Positions 45,201 through 57,090 of a DNA stretch of 64,000 bases are shown piece after piece. Position 1 is the stretch's first letter. Each line of letters begins with the position of its first letter. The notes below the pieces were generated by a model. That model was given only the letters and a program-made list of their open reading frames with translations. It was not told the DNA's origin and did no database searches. This stretch comes from Polytrichum commune. Its lineage: Eukaryota > Streptophyta > Polytrichopsida > Polytrichales > Polytrichaceae. The DNA is taken from NCBI GenBank assembly GCA_950295325.1, contig OX485805.1, positions 2,852,501 through 2,916,500 of the forward strand. Reading direction: 5' to 3'. The position numbers and the translations under genes were made by a program.

Positions 45201-48200
45201 GTAAGAAGATAAAATCGGCGTGAAGAATTTTGAAGACAAAAAAGAAAGAGAACAAGGGGGATACTTGCCCACTTGCCCCCTTGCCAACTCGATGGCGGAA
45301 AAATTAGAAAGATTTCTAAAGGTTTTTTGTCGGAGCCACCTCGGCGAGAGGGTGGCAACCTCAACCGGGAAAACCCCCGAGCCAAAATTTCGGGAAAGGG
45401 TTTGAAAAATGGATCCGGTGGAGGAGGGGTCCAACCCTTTTGTGAGAGGGTTTAAAAACCCCTCCTTCCACCTTGTAGCTCTCTCTCTTTCTCTAGTTTT
45501 TGGGCGAAGCCCTGCTTCAATGTAGTTAGGAAAAAATCCTTTAGCATGTATTCTCAATGGTCTAAAAGAAAGGCTTGAGAACCTCCTCTACTCTCTCTCT
45601 CCTAGTTAGGTTGTGTGTTTATTAACACACCAACAAAATTATTCCTTCTTTTGTAGAGGTAGGTTGGATGGTAGAGTTTTGAGTAGAGGCATTATAGACC
45701 TCATCTGCCAATGCCCTGAAGGCTTAGTTCAAAAGCTAGAACAAGATACTTATCATTTTTCTCTTAAAGAGATTTCATATAGCTATCCATAGCCGTTTCC
45801 CATTTGTGATTTGGTTGAGATGACAATTAGTTATGGATTTTCAAAGATGGAGTAGAAAAACTGGGTGGTCTTGTGGGTAGCGGCTGCTGGATCAGACCTG
45901 CGAGCCCAATAGGAATTTTAATTCCAAGAAATTATATTTTTCTCAAGTAGAACTTTTGTGTAGCTTTCCAAAATGGCTTAGAACATTTGATTTGAGCATG
46001 ATTTGAATTAGATATGAATTGTGCAAGATGGGACACATAGTTTGAGAACTTTTGGTTGACTGCTGCATTACAGAGGACCTGCTGGGTTCACTTCGGCTTA
46101 CCTTTCTAATCACATATTTTTATCAAATACATCTTTTTAATATCTCTCCAGGGTCATATAGAACGTTTGATTTGACTAAGATTTGAATTAGATATGAATT
46201 GTTGAAGGCGAGATACATAGTTTAAGCCTTCTTGATTGACTGCTGTGTTACAAGGAGTCCGTTGAATTTCTATTAGCTTAACCTGCTGATGTCATAATTT
46301 TTTCTAGTTAGAGCTTGTTCATAGCTTTCCAATGGTATAAGGAAAGCCTAGATCCAAGTAGTAAGGAATGTGCTATGAATTTTTGAAGTTAGAAGGTAGA
46401 TAGGTGGGTTGGAAGGGTCGGTTGAATCGACCTCACACTTCCAACCCTCATAACTTTTGCATTTCTTATCCGATTAGAGTGATTTTTAGATCATTGGAAA
46501 GATAATTTGGTGCACTAAGTATAAATATTATGCTTAGGATTAAATTACAGGGCAGAATAACACCTTATATTTTAATTGTTAACTAAGGTACGCTTACTAC
46601 CAAACTAGTTACAAAGAAGGAGGCAAGGTCGACGCTCGGAAAGTGGAGCAAGGAAGGAGGTAGCGGCTCGGCCTACATCAAGCCCAAATCAACCGAGGAA
46701 AATTGAGGTAAATTAACTAACCTTAAGCCTTCCATTTAGGATTGGAGGGAGCACGGCTAAGGTACGCATCTCTAAACTCACTCACCTATCTCGTAAGGTC
46801 AAGTGGCTTGACCACTTGACCGCCAAGGGAGTACCCAATTCCATTGTTTTCGGGGCCCTTGGTATGTTTTGTGTTAGTAGCTTCATTTATTAGCAAGTTT
46901 CGTGTGTGGTAAGTCGGATTAATCACCGACACGACCACTCTGAATGTTGTTGGTGGAAAGGTGGGGTTAATGACCCGCGAATCCACTATTATGTTGTTGG
47001 CCCCATAGATTGGGAGTAATGGCCCCAATTTATGAAGATTGCGCAACAGGTTGAACCTACAGGTCGCCCGTCACCCTGGTCCCATTGAGTTGCATTTCGT
47101 GGTCTATCCAGTGTAAACACATTTAACAATCAAAACATACAAAATAAATCGTAAACCCTTGTTGGCAAGAGACCCGAGGTAAGGGGTGATGCCTAATATG
47201 TTAATGTAGTAAGTTAGGACGTGCAAACAAAAGTAAGTAATTAAGAAGGAATTTGTGTGAAGGGTGGGACTTAGGCCAAGTTCCCCCGCTTAAAAAACTA
47301 AATAGAAATAAATAAAGAAATAGGAAGAATTGAATGGTCCATCAAATTGTCGTTATTCCGTTCGTTGAGTTGGGGTGGTATGAGTCACACCCGGTTGGGT
47401 GTATCAGAACCATCCCAATTCACAAATTAGGATTGCCTTGGTTTCAAGGCTGGTGCGTCTGCGCGTAGAATAGGTTGTAGGTTAAGGTTAGAACTAGATA
47501 TGAAATTGGTTAGTGGAGTTTAAAGCCACACTAGTAAAAAACTAAGGCCTAACCTCCGGAGGTACTACGACGCATATTTAATCTCCCTTAAAAATCTAAC
47601 TACTCACGTTATACACCTATCATCCGGGTTCGGCTTGGGCGCCTGCAAATGCAGGCCACCTTCACCGAAGGGCTTGTGTGATACTTTTAGGCTCCCTCGA
47701 AAGGGGGTGGCCCAAAAGTACCACAACACGCTTCAATTAGAGATACCTCGTCAGACCTTATTTTAGCTACACTGTCCTAGCTCGATTTTAGGGTACACCT
47801 CACTAACCTCTGATACCCTTAGATTAGACTCCACTAACCACTAGTGTCCTTGCAGGTAAAAAAAGAAAATGGATGCAATATGATATTTAGTACCTGGTAT
47901 AATGGCATTCAAAATTATGTGGCTTGCCTTAATAGCTAGCCATGGTGGAATGTTAAGATTCACCAACATGATGGGCCATGTGGAATGGCTCGTGCCATTG
48001 TTGCCCCACGGGTTTACCCCGTCGGTTGCAAACCCTAGGAAAACATTCCCTAACCTGTTCCCTAACTGTAGGGGATATTTTTCTGTCATGTGCTTCCATG
48101 CTTTGCTATCGGATGGGATCCTCATTACACCATCCTTGCTAGCATGGTCATAGTGGTGCGTCATCAATCGCGCAAGAGAAGGGCTACTATATATTGATTG

Positions 48201-49610
48201 TATCCTTGGCGTCAATGGAAAGTAGTGCATCCTCTGTTTTCACACATGTAGGAAAGCAATTGACTTAGTTTTCTCACGCTGCGTAAGACAAAATTACAAC
48301 TGCTATGTGATATTCTAAACTATAGGGTTAATGTTAAAAACCCATAAAAGCACATTGTTTAGCATTTTGGACTTACCTTTCTTGGTACTTTGTTGCTTAC
48401 AAGTCCTTCCTTGTACCTTGATCTGTTACACTTGGGGCAAGCGTTCAATGTTGAGTCAATTGCGCCATAATACAGAAAGTAATCACATGGACATGCGTCA
48501 ATTGTATTGTAATCCAGCCCAATTTCGGACACCACACGCCTTGCTTCCGCCCGGGTTCGTGGTATTTTGGACTCAAGGTTTTTGTTGATCACATGGTCAT
48601 TAATAGCCCCTAAAACATCATCCAAACAAACATTCGTCATGCCTGGATGTTTGGCTTGAATTTTGAGAAATATCATTATGAACGCTAATCGGTTTGTGGA
48701 CGATCCATTGAATATGGGTGTGGAGGCCTCCTTTTCCAAGTTGGTTATCCCTTCTCCCTCGGTTGCTGGTGATTCAGAGTTACTTGGTCTTGGTGCAGTG
48801 CCAAAGTGGTCCATAATAAAATCAGCCATGACTATGTCAGGGTGTTCGCCCTCATCGAACCCTTCTGATGTGTTCACATTGTCTGTGTCATCAATTGTGG
48901 TGGTAGTTTCTGGAGCCTCTATAAAATTGTGTCCTCCGCCCAATTCTCCAACCTCACCCAACCCTGCTCTATAGAAAGCCTGAGGCATAAGTTTTATGGA
49001 TGGTTAGTACATAACCCTTAATGCCCACATCTTATGACTTTATGCCGTTAGTTCAAGCAAGGTCATATTTCATTTAAGCCTAAGTGGGAACGGACCTTAA
49101 TATAAAGTCCATAGGCCCATTTGGAGGTCCCACTTCAAAATAGAATTTCCATGTTGGGCCCGTCAAGTGGGCCTATGGGGTTAAGGCCCACTTTACGGGC
49201 CACACCATAAAGTAGGGATAAAGTTTAGATTAAGTACACCTAATGAGTACCATGCAATACGGACATAGGAAATCACGTATTGAAGGTATTAAATAAAGGG
49301 TTAGGAAAAAAAAAACAAGGTGTATGTGGTATACCTCATATTTTGGTGCTATGGGCCGCGTCATCAAATGTCTTCCAATCACGGACATCAGTCTAACTAT
49401 GGGTCTTGGAAATTCCGCACATGACAGGCAAGGGCATATATTGTGAAAATCAAGCTCAATTCCTTCTCCCAATTGTCCATCACTCTCAGGTCCTATGGTA
49501 TTCCTACGCCTAGTTCTCCGTACATTAATTTGTGGAAAGGGGTCTAACACCACTTGGTCTACAAGGTTCACAGTTTCAAAATCAACAACCCTTTTTTTCC
49601 GCCTAGGCAT
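42230..49610 (-). CDS. TNP2-type CACTA transposase
   Basis: Six exons, read leftward: 49610-49335, 48979-48377, 48233-47894, 44862-44366, 44230-43072, 42972-42230. They total 3618 bases (1205 residues), all junctions in phase with GT-AG ends. The N-terminus is basic with CPCLSC followed by HL, like the transposase-associated domain. Next come DACPCDYFLYY and CPKCNRSRY, then ATDGVNPWG and the core IIPG|...NVYLRPLIDEMKNLW and YYACPPCG (Transposase_21). Residues about 700-880 resemble DUF4218 (LHDLLPIAIRG, HLPPSFFDIQPHLIVHLPEE). The last exon has FMYPEDCEQVFFV, as in DUF4216, and an acidic tail. It should cut and paste CACTA ends in the nucleus. Exon 3 to exon 4 is bridged by an unusually long 3.0-kb intron. 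No stop or frameshift was found. Confidence 0.88.
44863..47893. other. 3.0-kb intron of the transposase gene, probably holding an insertion
   Basis: The intron splits IIPG from KKKVKDFNVYL. It contains (CTAGCTAAGCAA...TGTTAGTAGATG) short repeats near 45050-45150 and diverged direct repeats of about 180 bases around 45960-46320 sharing TTTGATT and GAATTAGATATGAATTG. Stretches near 47570-47700 resemble typical LTR-element leader sequence in style only. No coding domain and no element ends were identified. Other introns of the gene are 121-355 bases. Confidence 0.5.
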
Positions 49611-50167
49611 ATTGCTTAATCAGACGTGATCCCTTAACATAAATTTTATTAAGACTTTGTATTAGCCTAGATGATATGTCCCGATGTCATCTACAATATC
49701 GATTTGACCACATGGGCCATATCATTTTGCGATCACATGAGTACTCTACCAATCATGTAAGTCTGTACGACCCAATTAAACTCTGCCGTCGGACAGAGTT
49801 GACCCCTCCACATCACACCGCCCATGCCACCTCGTTTTTCAAGTCTGCCACGTCATACAGGTGACCCGTTTTCGACCATGCCACCTCTGCTCGTACGTCT
49901 GCCACCTCTGCTCATACGTCTGCCACCTCGGAACTGAAGCCGGATAGGTTGTCCAAGCGCATGCCACCTGGGTCTAAAACCCTCTTGCCTGTTGCCAACG
50001 TGGAATTGCCCTAAACCCTAAACCCCCGCGTCTTCTCCCAACGACGCTTTGTTGCTCTCTTGCATTCGTCGTTCTTGTTTTACGCTCCTAGCGACTCAGA
50101 CTCGGTTGCAAGTCATCGCGCCATTGTATGTGCAACTCACACATTGTGGAAGTTACTTGATTCTTAG
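49611..50167. promoter_or_regulatory. Divergent promoter region of the two CACTA genes
   Basis: The transposase starts leftward at 49610 and the accessory gene rightward at 50168. The interval holds a short tandem GCCACCTCTGCTC(G/A)TACGTCT (about 49882-49930) and CCCTAAACCCTAAACCC at about 50009, a telo-box-like element found in many plant 5' regions. No clear TATA box. Shared control of both genes is likely by layout. Confidence 0.5.
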
Positions 50168-53100
50168 ATGGCGCTCACCAAACCTGGAAAACGAAAGCGC
50201 AAGTTGGTGGAGTCGGAGACCGCACCCCACAAACCCGCAAAGAGGATTCAGGCGCCCAAGTCCGCCCCCGCCAAGAGTCAGGACCGCATTCCAGAAGCCT
50301 CTGGATCTGGAAGTCCCGTCACCAGGCGTAGGGTGAAATTGAAAGAATCCCCATTGAAGGTGTTGCGTAATGGAAAGGCGTTTTCGTCCATAGCAGGTGG
50401 GCGGGGACGTGGTCTAAGAGCGTCGATGAAAAACGCCGTAGCCGAAGTCTTGGATGCGTTGAAGGCAGCAGCAGAGACTGGAGCTCAATCCAACAAACCT
50501 GTGGCAGCACAAGAGGTTAGAGAGCCCGAAACCTGTGGCATGAAGAAGGTGTTGGACACGGTGTGCACACCACCACTTTCTCCCTCAGGTGGTGTGCACA
50601 TCAACTTCTATCTATCTCCAACCAGCCCATTGTTGCAGGAGTCTCAATTAGTGAGCGGTAGAGTCCTGCGTTCAGAGAGCAATTCGGGAGTGGTCACAGG
50701 AACCCCGATTAGGAGTCCTCTGCCCCCTCGATGCTTAATTCCTCCTGTCACTCCTTCTGTAGCTAACCCTCAGCCACCCGCAAGTGCTCCTGCTGATGTC
50801 GCACCTTCATGTCCACTAAGCAGCCCTCAGTCAGTCCCTGTTGTAGATACCAACCCCCCAGCTGAGAACATTCAGTGTTCGCCAGGTTCAAATTTGGAAC
50901 AGAATCCCAACCCAGCTGCGCCATGCCATCCAGTGTTGGGCAATGCACGTCCTTGTAATGTCGTAGATAGCACCCCTAGACCTCATAACATTCCCTGTTC
51001 TCCAGATTCAGCAGTAGCCCAGAAGTCCTCGCCAGTTGTGCCTACACGTCCAGTTTGTGGCAATGCAAGTCAGTCAAATGTCGTAGATCGCACACCCAGA
51101 GGTCACATTCAGTGTTCTCCAGGTTCAGATGTAGCTCAGAATTCCACGCCTGGTGCCACTACCAATCCAGTTTCGGGAAATGTAGGTCAATCCAATTGTG
51201 TCCCCGATGTGGATGCCCGTGTGTCTTCCCCCACACGCCCACAACCCACAACATCTCTGTCCTACCTGTTGTCTTTCATGCCAGACAATGAAAAAAAAAA
51301 CTTTCTATCAAAGCACCCCAAAGCACGTCTATCCATTTCATCCTCACCTGTACCTATCGAGAGCCATGGTGGAGCAGACTCACATTACTCTGCCAACACT
51401 GTAATACTATCTAGCACACCTCCTGCTCTTCCAGTCCCAGATGCAGAACATCCAAGTTTGCAGGCGGGAGGCCCAAGTTTGCAGGTGCAGGCAGGAGGCC
51501 CAAGTTTGCAGGTACAGCCAGGAGGCCCAAGTTTGCAGGTGCAGCCAGGAGGCCCAAGTTCACAGCTTGAGAACCTAAACCAGGCCAACAGTAGGAAACC
51601 CCCTGCTCATCTAGTGCATTCCGCATCATTCCCATGCGGAAGCCAACCAGATGCAGGAGGTCCAAGGATGCAGGTGGAGGGCGACATTGAGCAGATTCCT
51701 CCTTCAACCTCCTGCCCAAAAGTTGGTCCACACCCTAAACCAGCAAAATACAAGATGAAGGCCGTTCGAGAGAAGAAAAAAAAAACCAAGCACAAGAAGA
51801 AGGGCTCTTCACCTGAAGCACTGCCGTCGACGTCTTGTTGCAACCGAGGGGACGACTGTGCAGCCGAAGATCTAGTACCTCAATTAGATGCAGCAGGTCC
51901 ATCAAGGCCTCCCATGCAGCAGGTCCAACCAGATGCAGCAGGTCCTTCAAGGCCTCCCATGCCGTCAAGTTCAAATGGTGCAGCCCAAACTAAACCGCGC
52001 CGCAAGCATAGGAGAACCAGGGCACACCCTCATCAATCCAGTGGAGCATCGACAGTAGCTGCATCCCCTCAAAGTGTTTCTGAGTACACAAAAAGATCAG
52101 AAGACTCCGTCACAGGTGCCACGTGGGGCAAGGCAGGAGATGTTCCACCATTTGAAGTTAACTCCCTAGCAGCACCAACCGGTGAATTTGCAGATCACAT
52201 GAAGCAATATGCATTTGACCAGGGTAGCAAGGAGTTTCCGTGGCACGTGAACTGGAACCGCCAGTGCCCTGAGCTAAAGGCACGGTTCACTATGAGACTG
52301 AGGAAGGTCTACCCTGGCCCATGGGAGTGTAAAACAATTCTCACTGCCGTGGGCACTAACTTGAGGGAAAGACGGTGCAGATTGAAGAAAAAATTTGAGA
52401 CGTACAAGAATTGGAGGACAGTGCCAAGACCTACTGGCTGCACAGCGTACTCTTTCCAAAAAATATACGAGCTCACAAAGGATGCGAAGATCAACCGCAA
52501 AGCCGAACTTTGCCGGAGTGCAGCAAACAAAAGGATGAAGGAAGTGGGGTACTCTCACAAATGTGGGCCAAGTGGTCTCAAGGGCCTGAGCGACAGATTT
52601 GTAAGTGTATTTTTTTATTGTTTGATTTTTTATTGTTTATTTTTTTACTTTTACACAGTATAAGGAAGTTCAGCTGTTGATAACCTTTGTGCTAGCTAAC
52701 GTGTAGGTATAATCAGACTAAGTATGCATAAAGGTTGGTTTTGTTTAAGACGTATGTTGGTATTCAAAAGTGAAATGTAGGTTCAGCCTCGGCTATGAAG
52801 TCTGTCTGGCTAACTGCTAGTAACCCCTAAACTTTATGAACTGGCTGTTGTGTAGAAGGCGACATTTAACAAAGTGCCAACCGAGTCTGACTTGGAGTAC
52901 GGGAAAAGACATGGGTTTGATAAACTGGAGGAGCGGGAGAATGCTAAATTGGCAGGCATTGATCCGAATGCATCGTCCACAGCCAAGGATGGGCAACTTG
53001 TAAAAGAAAAGACCAAGAAGCAAGCACAGCAGGGTCAGGGAAAGACCAAGAAGCATATTAATTCTGATGATGAAGACAGTATCTCAAGCGGAAGCACCTC

Positions 53101-53182
53101 AGACTCTTCCGAGGGGTCATATGTGGAGGTTGAGGTTACAGGCTCTGAATCTGACGACTCTGAGTCAGGTGGTGAGGAGTAG
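50168..53182 (+). CDS. CACTA accessory protein (TNPA/Ptta-like), proline-rich with internal repeats
   Basis: Exon 1 is 50168-52600 and exon 2 is 52856-53182, in phase (SDRF|KATFNK), 919 residues. The start ATG follows a leader with a telo-box and begins with a basic KPGKRKRK stretch, a likely nuclear signal. The long middle is disordered: three repeats of about 39 residues with IQCSPGS/IPCSPDS (about 240-350), then AGGPSLQVQ four times (about 429-470), and DAAGPSRPPM twice. The C-terminal 240 residues contain FPWHVNWNRQCPELKARFTM and RLKKKFETYKNWR, then a segment HKCGPSGLKGLSDRFKATFN like the DNA-binding region of En/Spm accessory proteins. It ends in a Ser/Asp/Glu tail. It probably binds the subterminal GCAACG motifs with the transposase; that is inference. 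Confidence 0.75.
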
Positions 53183-54399
53183 GTGGTATGGTCTTGGCTG
53201 TGGAGATAATTTGGTGGAGTTCAGATCAAATGAAGGGTGCATGGGATATGTCACATGGTTCTCTTGAGCATTTCAAGTCCATAGGTCGCCACTTTGTTTA
53301 TAGTGTTTATATTACAGACCTTTTACACAATGCAGATTGTACTATAGGCATGTACAAGTATTTTGTGAAGTATCAGCTTATTGGTGGTAATCACTGCATT
53401 TTTAGACATTGGCAAGAAATCAATGCCACCATTGAAACATTGAAGATACCATAGGTATTGGGAACTGAAACTATCATTTACAATGCCTTACAAGATACCA
53501 TGTTATGTTTGGACACACAAACATATTTCACAACTAACTTTACTATCTTTGAGAATGTAAGTGTAAAACTTGAATGATTTGCATGTATATAGCTTGTAGG
53601 CTGTGCAATTGAAATTTATTATCTTATATCATATGTTGTACAAAGGCTGGTGTGGTCCATCTTTAGTAAACCATCACCTACCCTAAACCATAGTCCGGTC
53701 ATGCATGGCAATTCATTTGTTGAATCCAAATTATGCTGGATGAATTTACCCATGATGGATGATAGTCTCTTCTTTTAAACTGGCTATTTGAAGTAAACAG
53801 CCATACCATCGAACCAATGAATGATGCTACCAATAGTTGGACGACACGTGCTAGCCCTAAACCTGTAAATAGGTTATTGCTAAAAAAAACTACTAGCTAA
53901 GGCACACAAATTGGGCCATTCCATTTGGCTAATTTCAGTAATACACCATAATCAGCACTTCGAGCATATAAGTCAGACACCCAATTACAGAATAGTACAT
54001 TTGTAACAATACTTTCGGCATGCCATAATTAGAAAATTTGCGATAAATTGACATGACTCTATATTGCCACGTGGCAAGGCAAAAAAAGATAGAAGTAATG
54101 TTAGCTACTAGGGGTTTTTTTTAAGTAATAAACTGCCATTGCAAATAAAGTGCCACATCAGCTTTTTACCACAAATTACGGACGACTCAAGATATCTTCA
54201 AAATTTACTATGTGACCGTGAATTCAATGTGTAAAAACAAGTGCAATAACCTGTTGTGTGATTTTACTCCGTAACTCAGAGTAGCCACTGACAAGAACCG
54301 TCAAATGGAAGTAGGCCTTTTAATAGTATGGTGGGACCATCTTACCGGTGAAGGGAACGCTGGAACTGTAGAAGATCCCCAAACCGAAGTGAGCCCTTA
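53183..54399. other. CACTA right non-coding region
   Basis: 3' side of the accessory gene. A short frame at 53188-53454 shows no family feature. AT-rich; nothing else recognised before the subterminal repeats. Confidence 0.4.
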
Positions 54400-54553
54400 A
54401 AAACGTTGCAAATGCATGTTCTCAAACGTTGCTCATTTTAAGCAACGTTTCTATCGTTGGTTCTGCATCGTTTGTGAAGCCCCCCCTACAATAAGTGGCC
54501 AGTGTATTGAGCAACGTTTATAGCGTTGCAAAGGCACCGTTGTTCTAGTAGTG
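54400..54553. repeat. CACTA right terminal and subterminal repeats
   Basis: AAACGTTGC, AAACGTTGCTC, AAGCAACGTTTC, ATCGTTGG, GAGCAACGTTTATAGCGTTG and CACCGTTG occur before TAGTAGTG. They match the left-end words, as CACTA ends usually do. CCCCCCTACA at about 54481 mirrors TGTAGGGGG of the left end. Confidence 0.82.
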
Positions 54554-54556
54554 ATC

Positions 54557-54999
54557 GGCATCTGTTTGCCAAGTTGGCAAACCGCTCTATCATCAACAAG
54601 ATGGCATCATACCCATGTGACTCCGACAAACTTGTGTCCATGGACATACTATGTCATGGCCCCGACGGAATAGGCAACAGTTGCAAGAAGCCGCCTTGGT
54701 TTTGGTAAGAGGCTCCGTTCACTTGGCACTTCATCCAAGCCTTCACAAAGTGGGTTATATCTTCCTTTATGCACCGCCAATGGTACTATGGCGGTTTTTT
54801 CTTTTTCCTTTATAGCCGACAATGTGACTATCATATTTTTCCTTCAAAAACCAATGGCCTCAACTTGCTTTATGGCACAAACACGCGACTTTGCTTATAT
54901 TTGAATAACCCGTCCACCAACTTAACCTCTTCGAGCACCTTGCTCTTGCAAAGTTCACCAAGAAGCTTTTGTACTTCGGGGTAGTCAATGTGCTTCTCC
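54557..54999 (-). pseudogene. Ty3/Gypsy pol remnant: integrase zinc finger and first catalytic part
   Basis: Reading leftward: KHIDYPEVQKLLGELCKSKV, DGLFKYKQSRVFVP, then broken remnants of the zinc-finger region (YDSHIVGYKGK), and MDTSLSESHGYDAILLMIER just before the CACTA target. It continues directly into the HHGLPRVIVSDQD segment at 41272. Many stops. It abuts an LTR fragment at 55000 with no gag or reverse transcriptase between, so there is a large internal deletion or rearrangement. Confidence 0.75.
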
Positions 55000-55357
55000 T
55001 GTCGCAACCCTTGCTAGCCCCCTTAACAATCTTGCCCATTTTCATTCGTAGCAAAGGTTACGAGTGCTAACCATTTGCATTCCGCCATGCTAATGGTTAG
55101 CTCCTCCTACCCCGGACCTTATAGTTCATAAGAGGGGAACCAACCCTCCTACTTTGTTTTCGGGACTCACCCCTTAATCGGTAACCAATTCTTAGATGTG
55201 GACTTCCATCCATGGAAGTCCAATCTTATGTTGATCATCGCATTGCCGGAGCAACTCTACAACAACCCAAAGCATACTAAGCAACTATGGCGTCACATTG
55301 GGCCAATGCCCATGGAGGCCGTGCCGTTCAGCCTCGGGTGGGTGAGGCCACACCACC
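55000..55357 (-). repeat. LTR fragment, inverted, 3' third
   Basis: The reverse complement matches 36298-36670 of the plus-strand LTR, with CA at its terminus (55000) and the shared GACTTCCATGGATGGAAGTC motif. It is cut at 55357 by the 3' LTR of the Tat-like element; the rest should lie right of the window if this was a simple insertion. Confidence 0.78.
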
Positions 55358-57050
55358 TGTAGTAAGTTTTTGGTTTCACTTTAAACAACAAAACCCAGGG
55401 AACAAGGTCTCCAGGAAGGCTGAGCTAGTGTCTATAAGGGTTAATGTCACATTGGATTAAGGTTCACAATAACATTTTAGGGTGATTCTCATTCTTTACT
55501 CTCTTCAATGTTAACTTATCCCATCCTTTTTCCTTCCTCTTATTAATTCATTCGTGATGGTTCTATAGTGAGTGTTGTCTGTCCTATCTTCCAGGAAATG
55601 CTCTATCATTCTATGGTTCTCGACCTATGTCAGTCATGAAGCTCAAAAGCTCGGCGAATTGTCAATGGCTCATAATCAGGACAAAGTCCGGGGTAATGTC
55701 TTAGTATCCGTATAGTCTTTGCTCATTTGAATGCACAATTGCGTAATTCAACGATTTAATTAATTCTTCGATTAACTTACAACCATCATGTTTGTGTCGC
55801 GGAACCAGTAGCCATCATCTTGTTCTTCCGGTGTATCTGGCAACTCATCTCAAAATTCACCCACATTGTCAATACATAAAGCAATGCATATTAAGCTAGG
55901 CGATATCCTGTATTACAGCATTATTCTGTTACTTTTACTCAGTCTTACACAAGAATTAGCCTTACTCTTTGCTGGTAACGTCTCCACTTCCTCAGGTACA
56001 GCCTATCAGCTTATGGCCTACTAGCCTCTCAGGTAATGGCGAGTTGGTTATTGTCCACCGCCAATGCTTTATCTCTCTATCTCTCTGATCATAGCCTGAT
56101 TAACACTCTTCGACGATGGCCTAAGGCTCCCACAGCGTGCACAACTGCTTTATCTTTCAGACCTCTCAATGTTCTCTCGGCAATTGCCCTTAAGGATTTT
56201 GACTATATCATGGCCTTCGACAATGCCAATCTCTATGCATACTCTGAACTTCACTCCTTCCTGATTGAACTTAGCTCTCACCGCTGACTCAAGTTTCCAC
56301 ACCCTTACGGTCAGGTACCTTCCACTCAAACGGCTATTGCCCTTAACATGTTACTGCCATTATTTCAAGGCAATGTTGGCTTTCCCCGACTCTACTCTCT
56401 CAGAATTACACTTAGAATCAATTTCACCGCCGGCCTATCGCCTGATATGTCAATTGCCTATTTCTTTTGATAGAACCACTTTTACTCTTTCTTTTTACTC
56501 TATGGTTTCTTCCAGACTACTTGCCTGATCCACATTCAAACATCAATTGCTTATATCACTGAGACTTCATTTCTGCTTCATATAGCTTGCTCAAACTTGC
56601 ACATACACATGCTGACTCTTCGAACACATTCAAATTATACTCTTAAATTCACACTTCCACTGCAAGGTCCAAATTCAGACTCTACCGAAGTCCGCATCTC
56701 ACGGCTTCCACAGTCTTCCTTTCCTTTACTAAATTCCTATTTGCTTGCCTAATAGCCGGTCAACCTCGATCACCGAGAATTGCCGCTGGTATTTGCCTAT
56801 CGCTAATGCTACGTGAGAGACTATGTAAAGTTCTGCAAAATGTCAATAGCCTGAATTCCAACTAGGCTGCCCTCTCCTCATAGTGCCGAGGGAGAGAGAC
56901 AGTCGGTTAGCCTAGTAACCGCTCTCACAACGGCGATAGCCCTTCCTTTTCACACTGACTTGTCTTCAGTGGCCAATAGCCGGATGAATCTCATCAAAAA
57001 GTTGAAATTGCGTCGCTCGACTAGGCGATAGCCCGAAAAGTGGTTTTACA
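55358..57050 (-). repeat. 3' LTR of the Tat-like element (1.69 kb)
   Basis: On the minus strand it starts TGTAAAACC (57050) and ends TTACTACA (55358), giving TGTA/TACA ends. A polypurine tract precedes it. The candidate 5-bp target copy is CCACC (55353-55357); the partner is outside the window. Open frames inside are short and are not genes. C/T-rich runs (CTCTCTATCTCTCTGA) lie near 56070. Confidence 0.7.
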
Positions 57051-57068
57051 TAGCCCCACACTAACCTT
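57051..57068 (-). other. Polypurine tract
   Basis: The minus strand reads AAGGTTAGTGTGGGGCTA just before the LTR start. AGTGTGGGG is a frequent form in Tat/Athila elements. It supports the LTR boundary at 57050. Confidence 0.6.
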
Positions 57069-57090
57069 TTTGCGTCTCGCAAAAAAAACT

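Larger units (their letters stand above)
41328..54553. mobile_element. CACTA (En/Spm-type) DNA transposon, 13.2 kb, apparently intact
   Basis: It begins CACTACTATAATG and ends, in reverse complement, CACTACTAGAACAACG. The 3-bp duplication ATC flanks it (41325-41327, 54554-54556). Subterminal GCAACGTTT-type motifs occur at both ends. Two divergent genes start from a shared 557-bp region: a TNP2 transposase to the left and an accessory protein gene to the right, both with complete frames after splicing. It is inserted in a Ty3/Gypsy integrase gene. Confidence 0.92.

Noticed and set aside
45183-45557. Minus-strand 124-codon frame as a gene inside the transposase intron
   Set aside because: Overlapping frames on both strands in a GC-rich patch, no domain and repeated serine/arginine from composition.
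47800-47830. Minus-strand GGTATCAGAGG as a primer-binding site of an element in the intron
   Set aside because: There is room for only a few tens of bases of LTR before the exon and no matching second LTR was found.
50009-50025. CCCTAAACCCTAAACCC as a telomere tract
   Set aside because: Only two units, placed in the 5' region of a CACTA gene; it is a telo-box-type motif, not telomeric DNA.
55358-57050. Open frames at 56036-56528 as genes
   Set aside because: They lie wholly inside the 3' LTR of the Tat-like element and have no family features.
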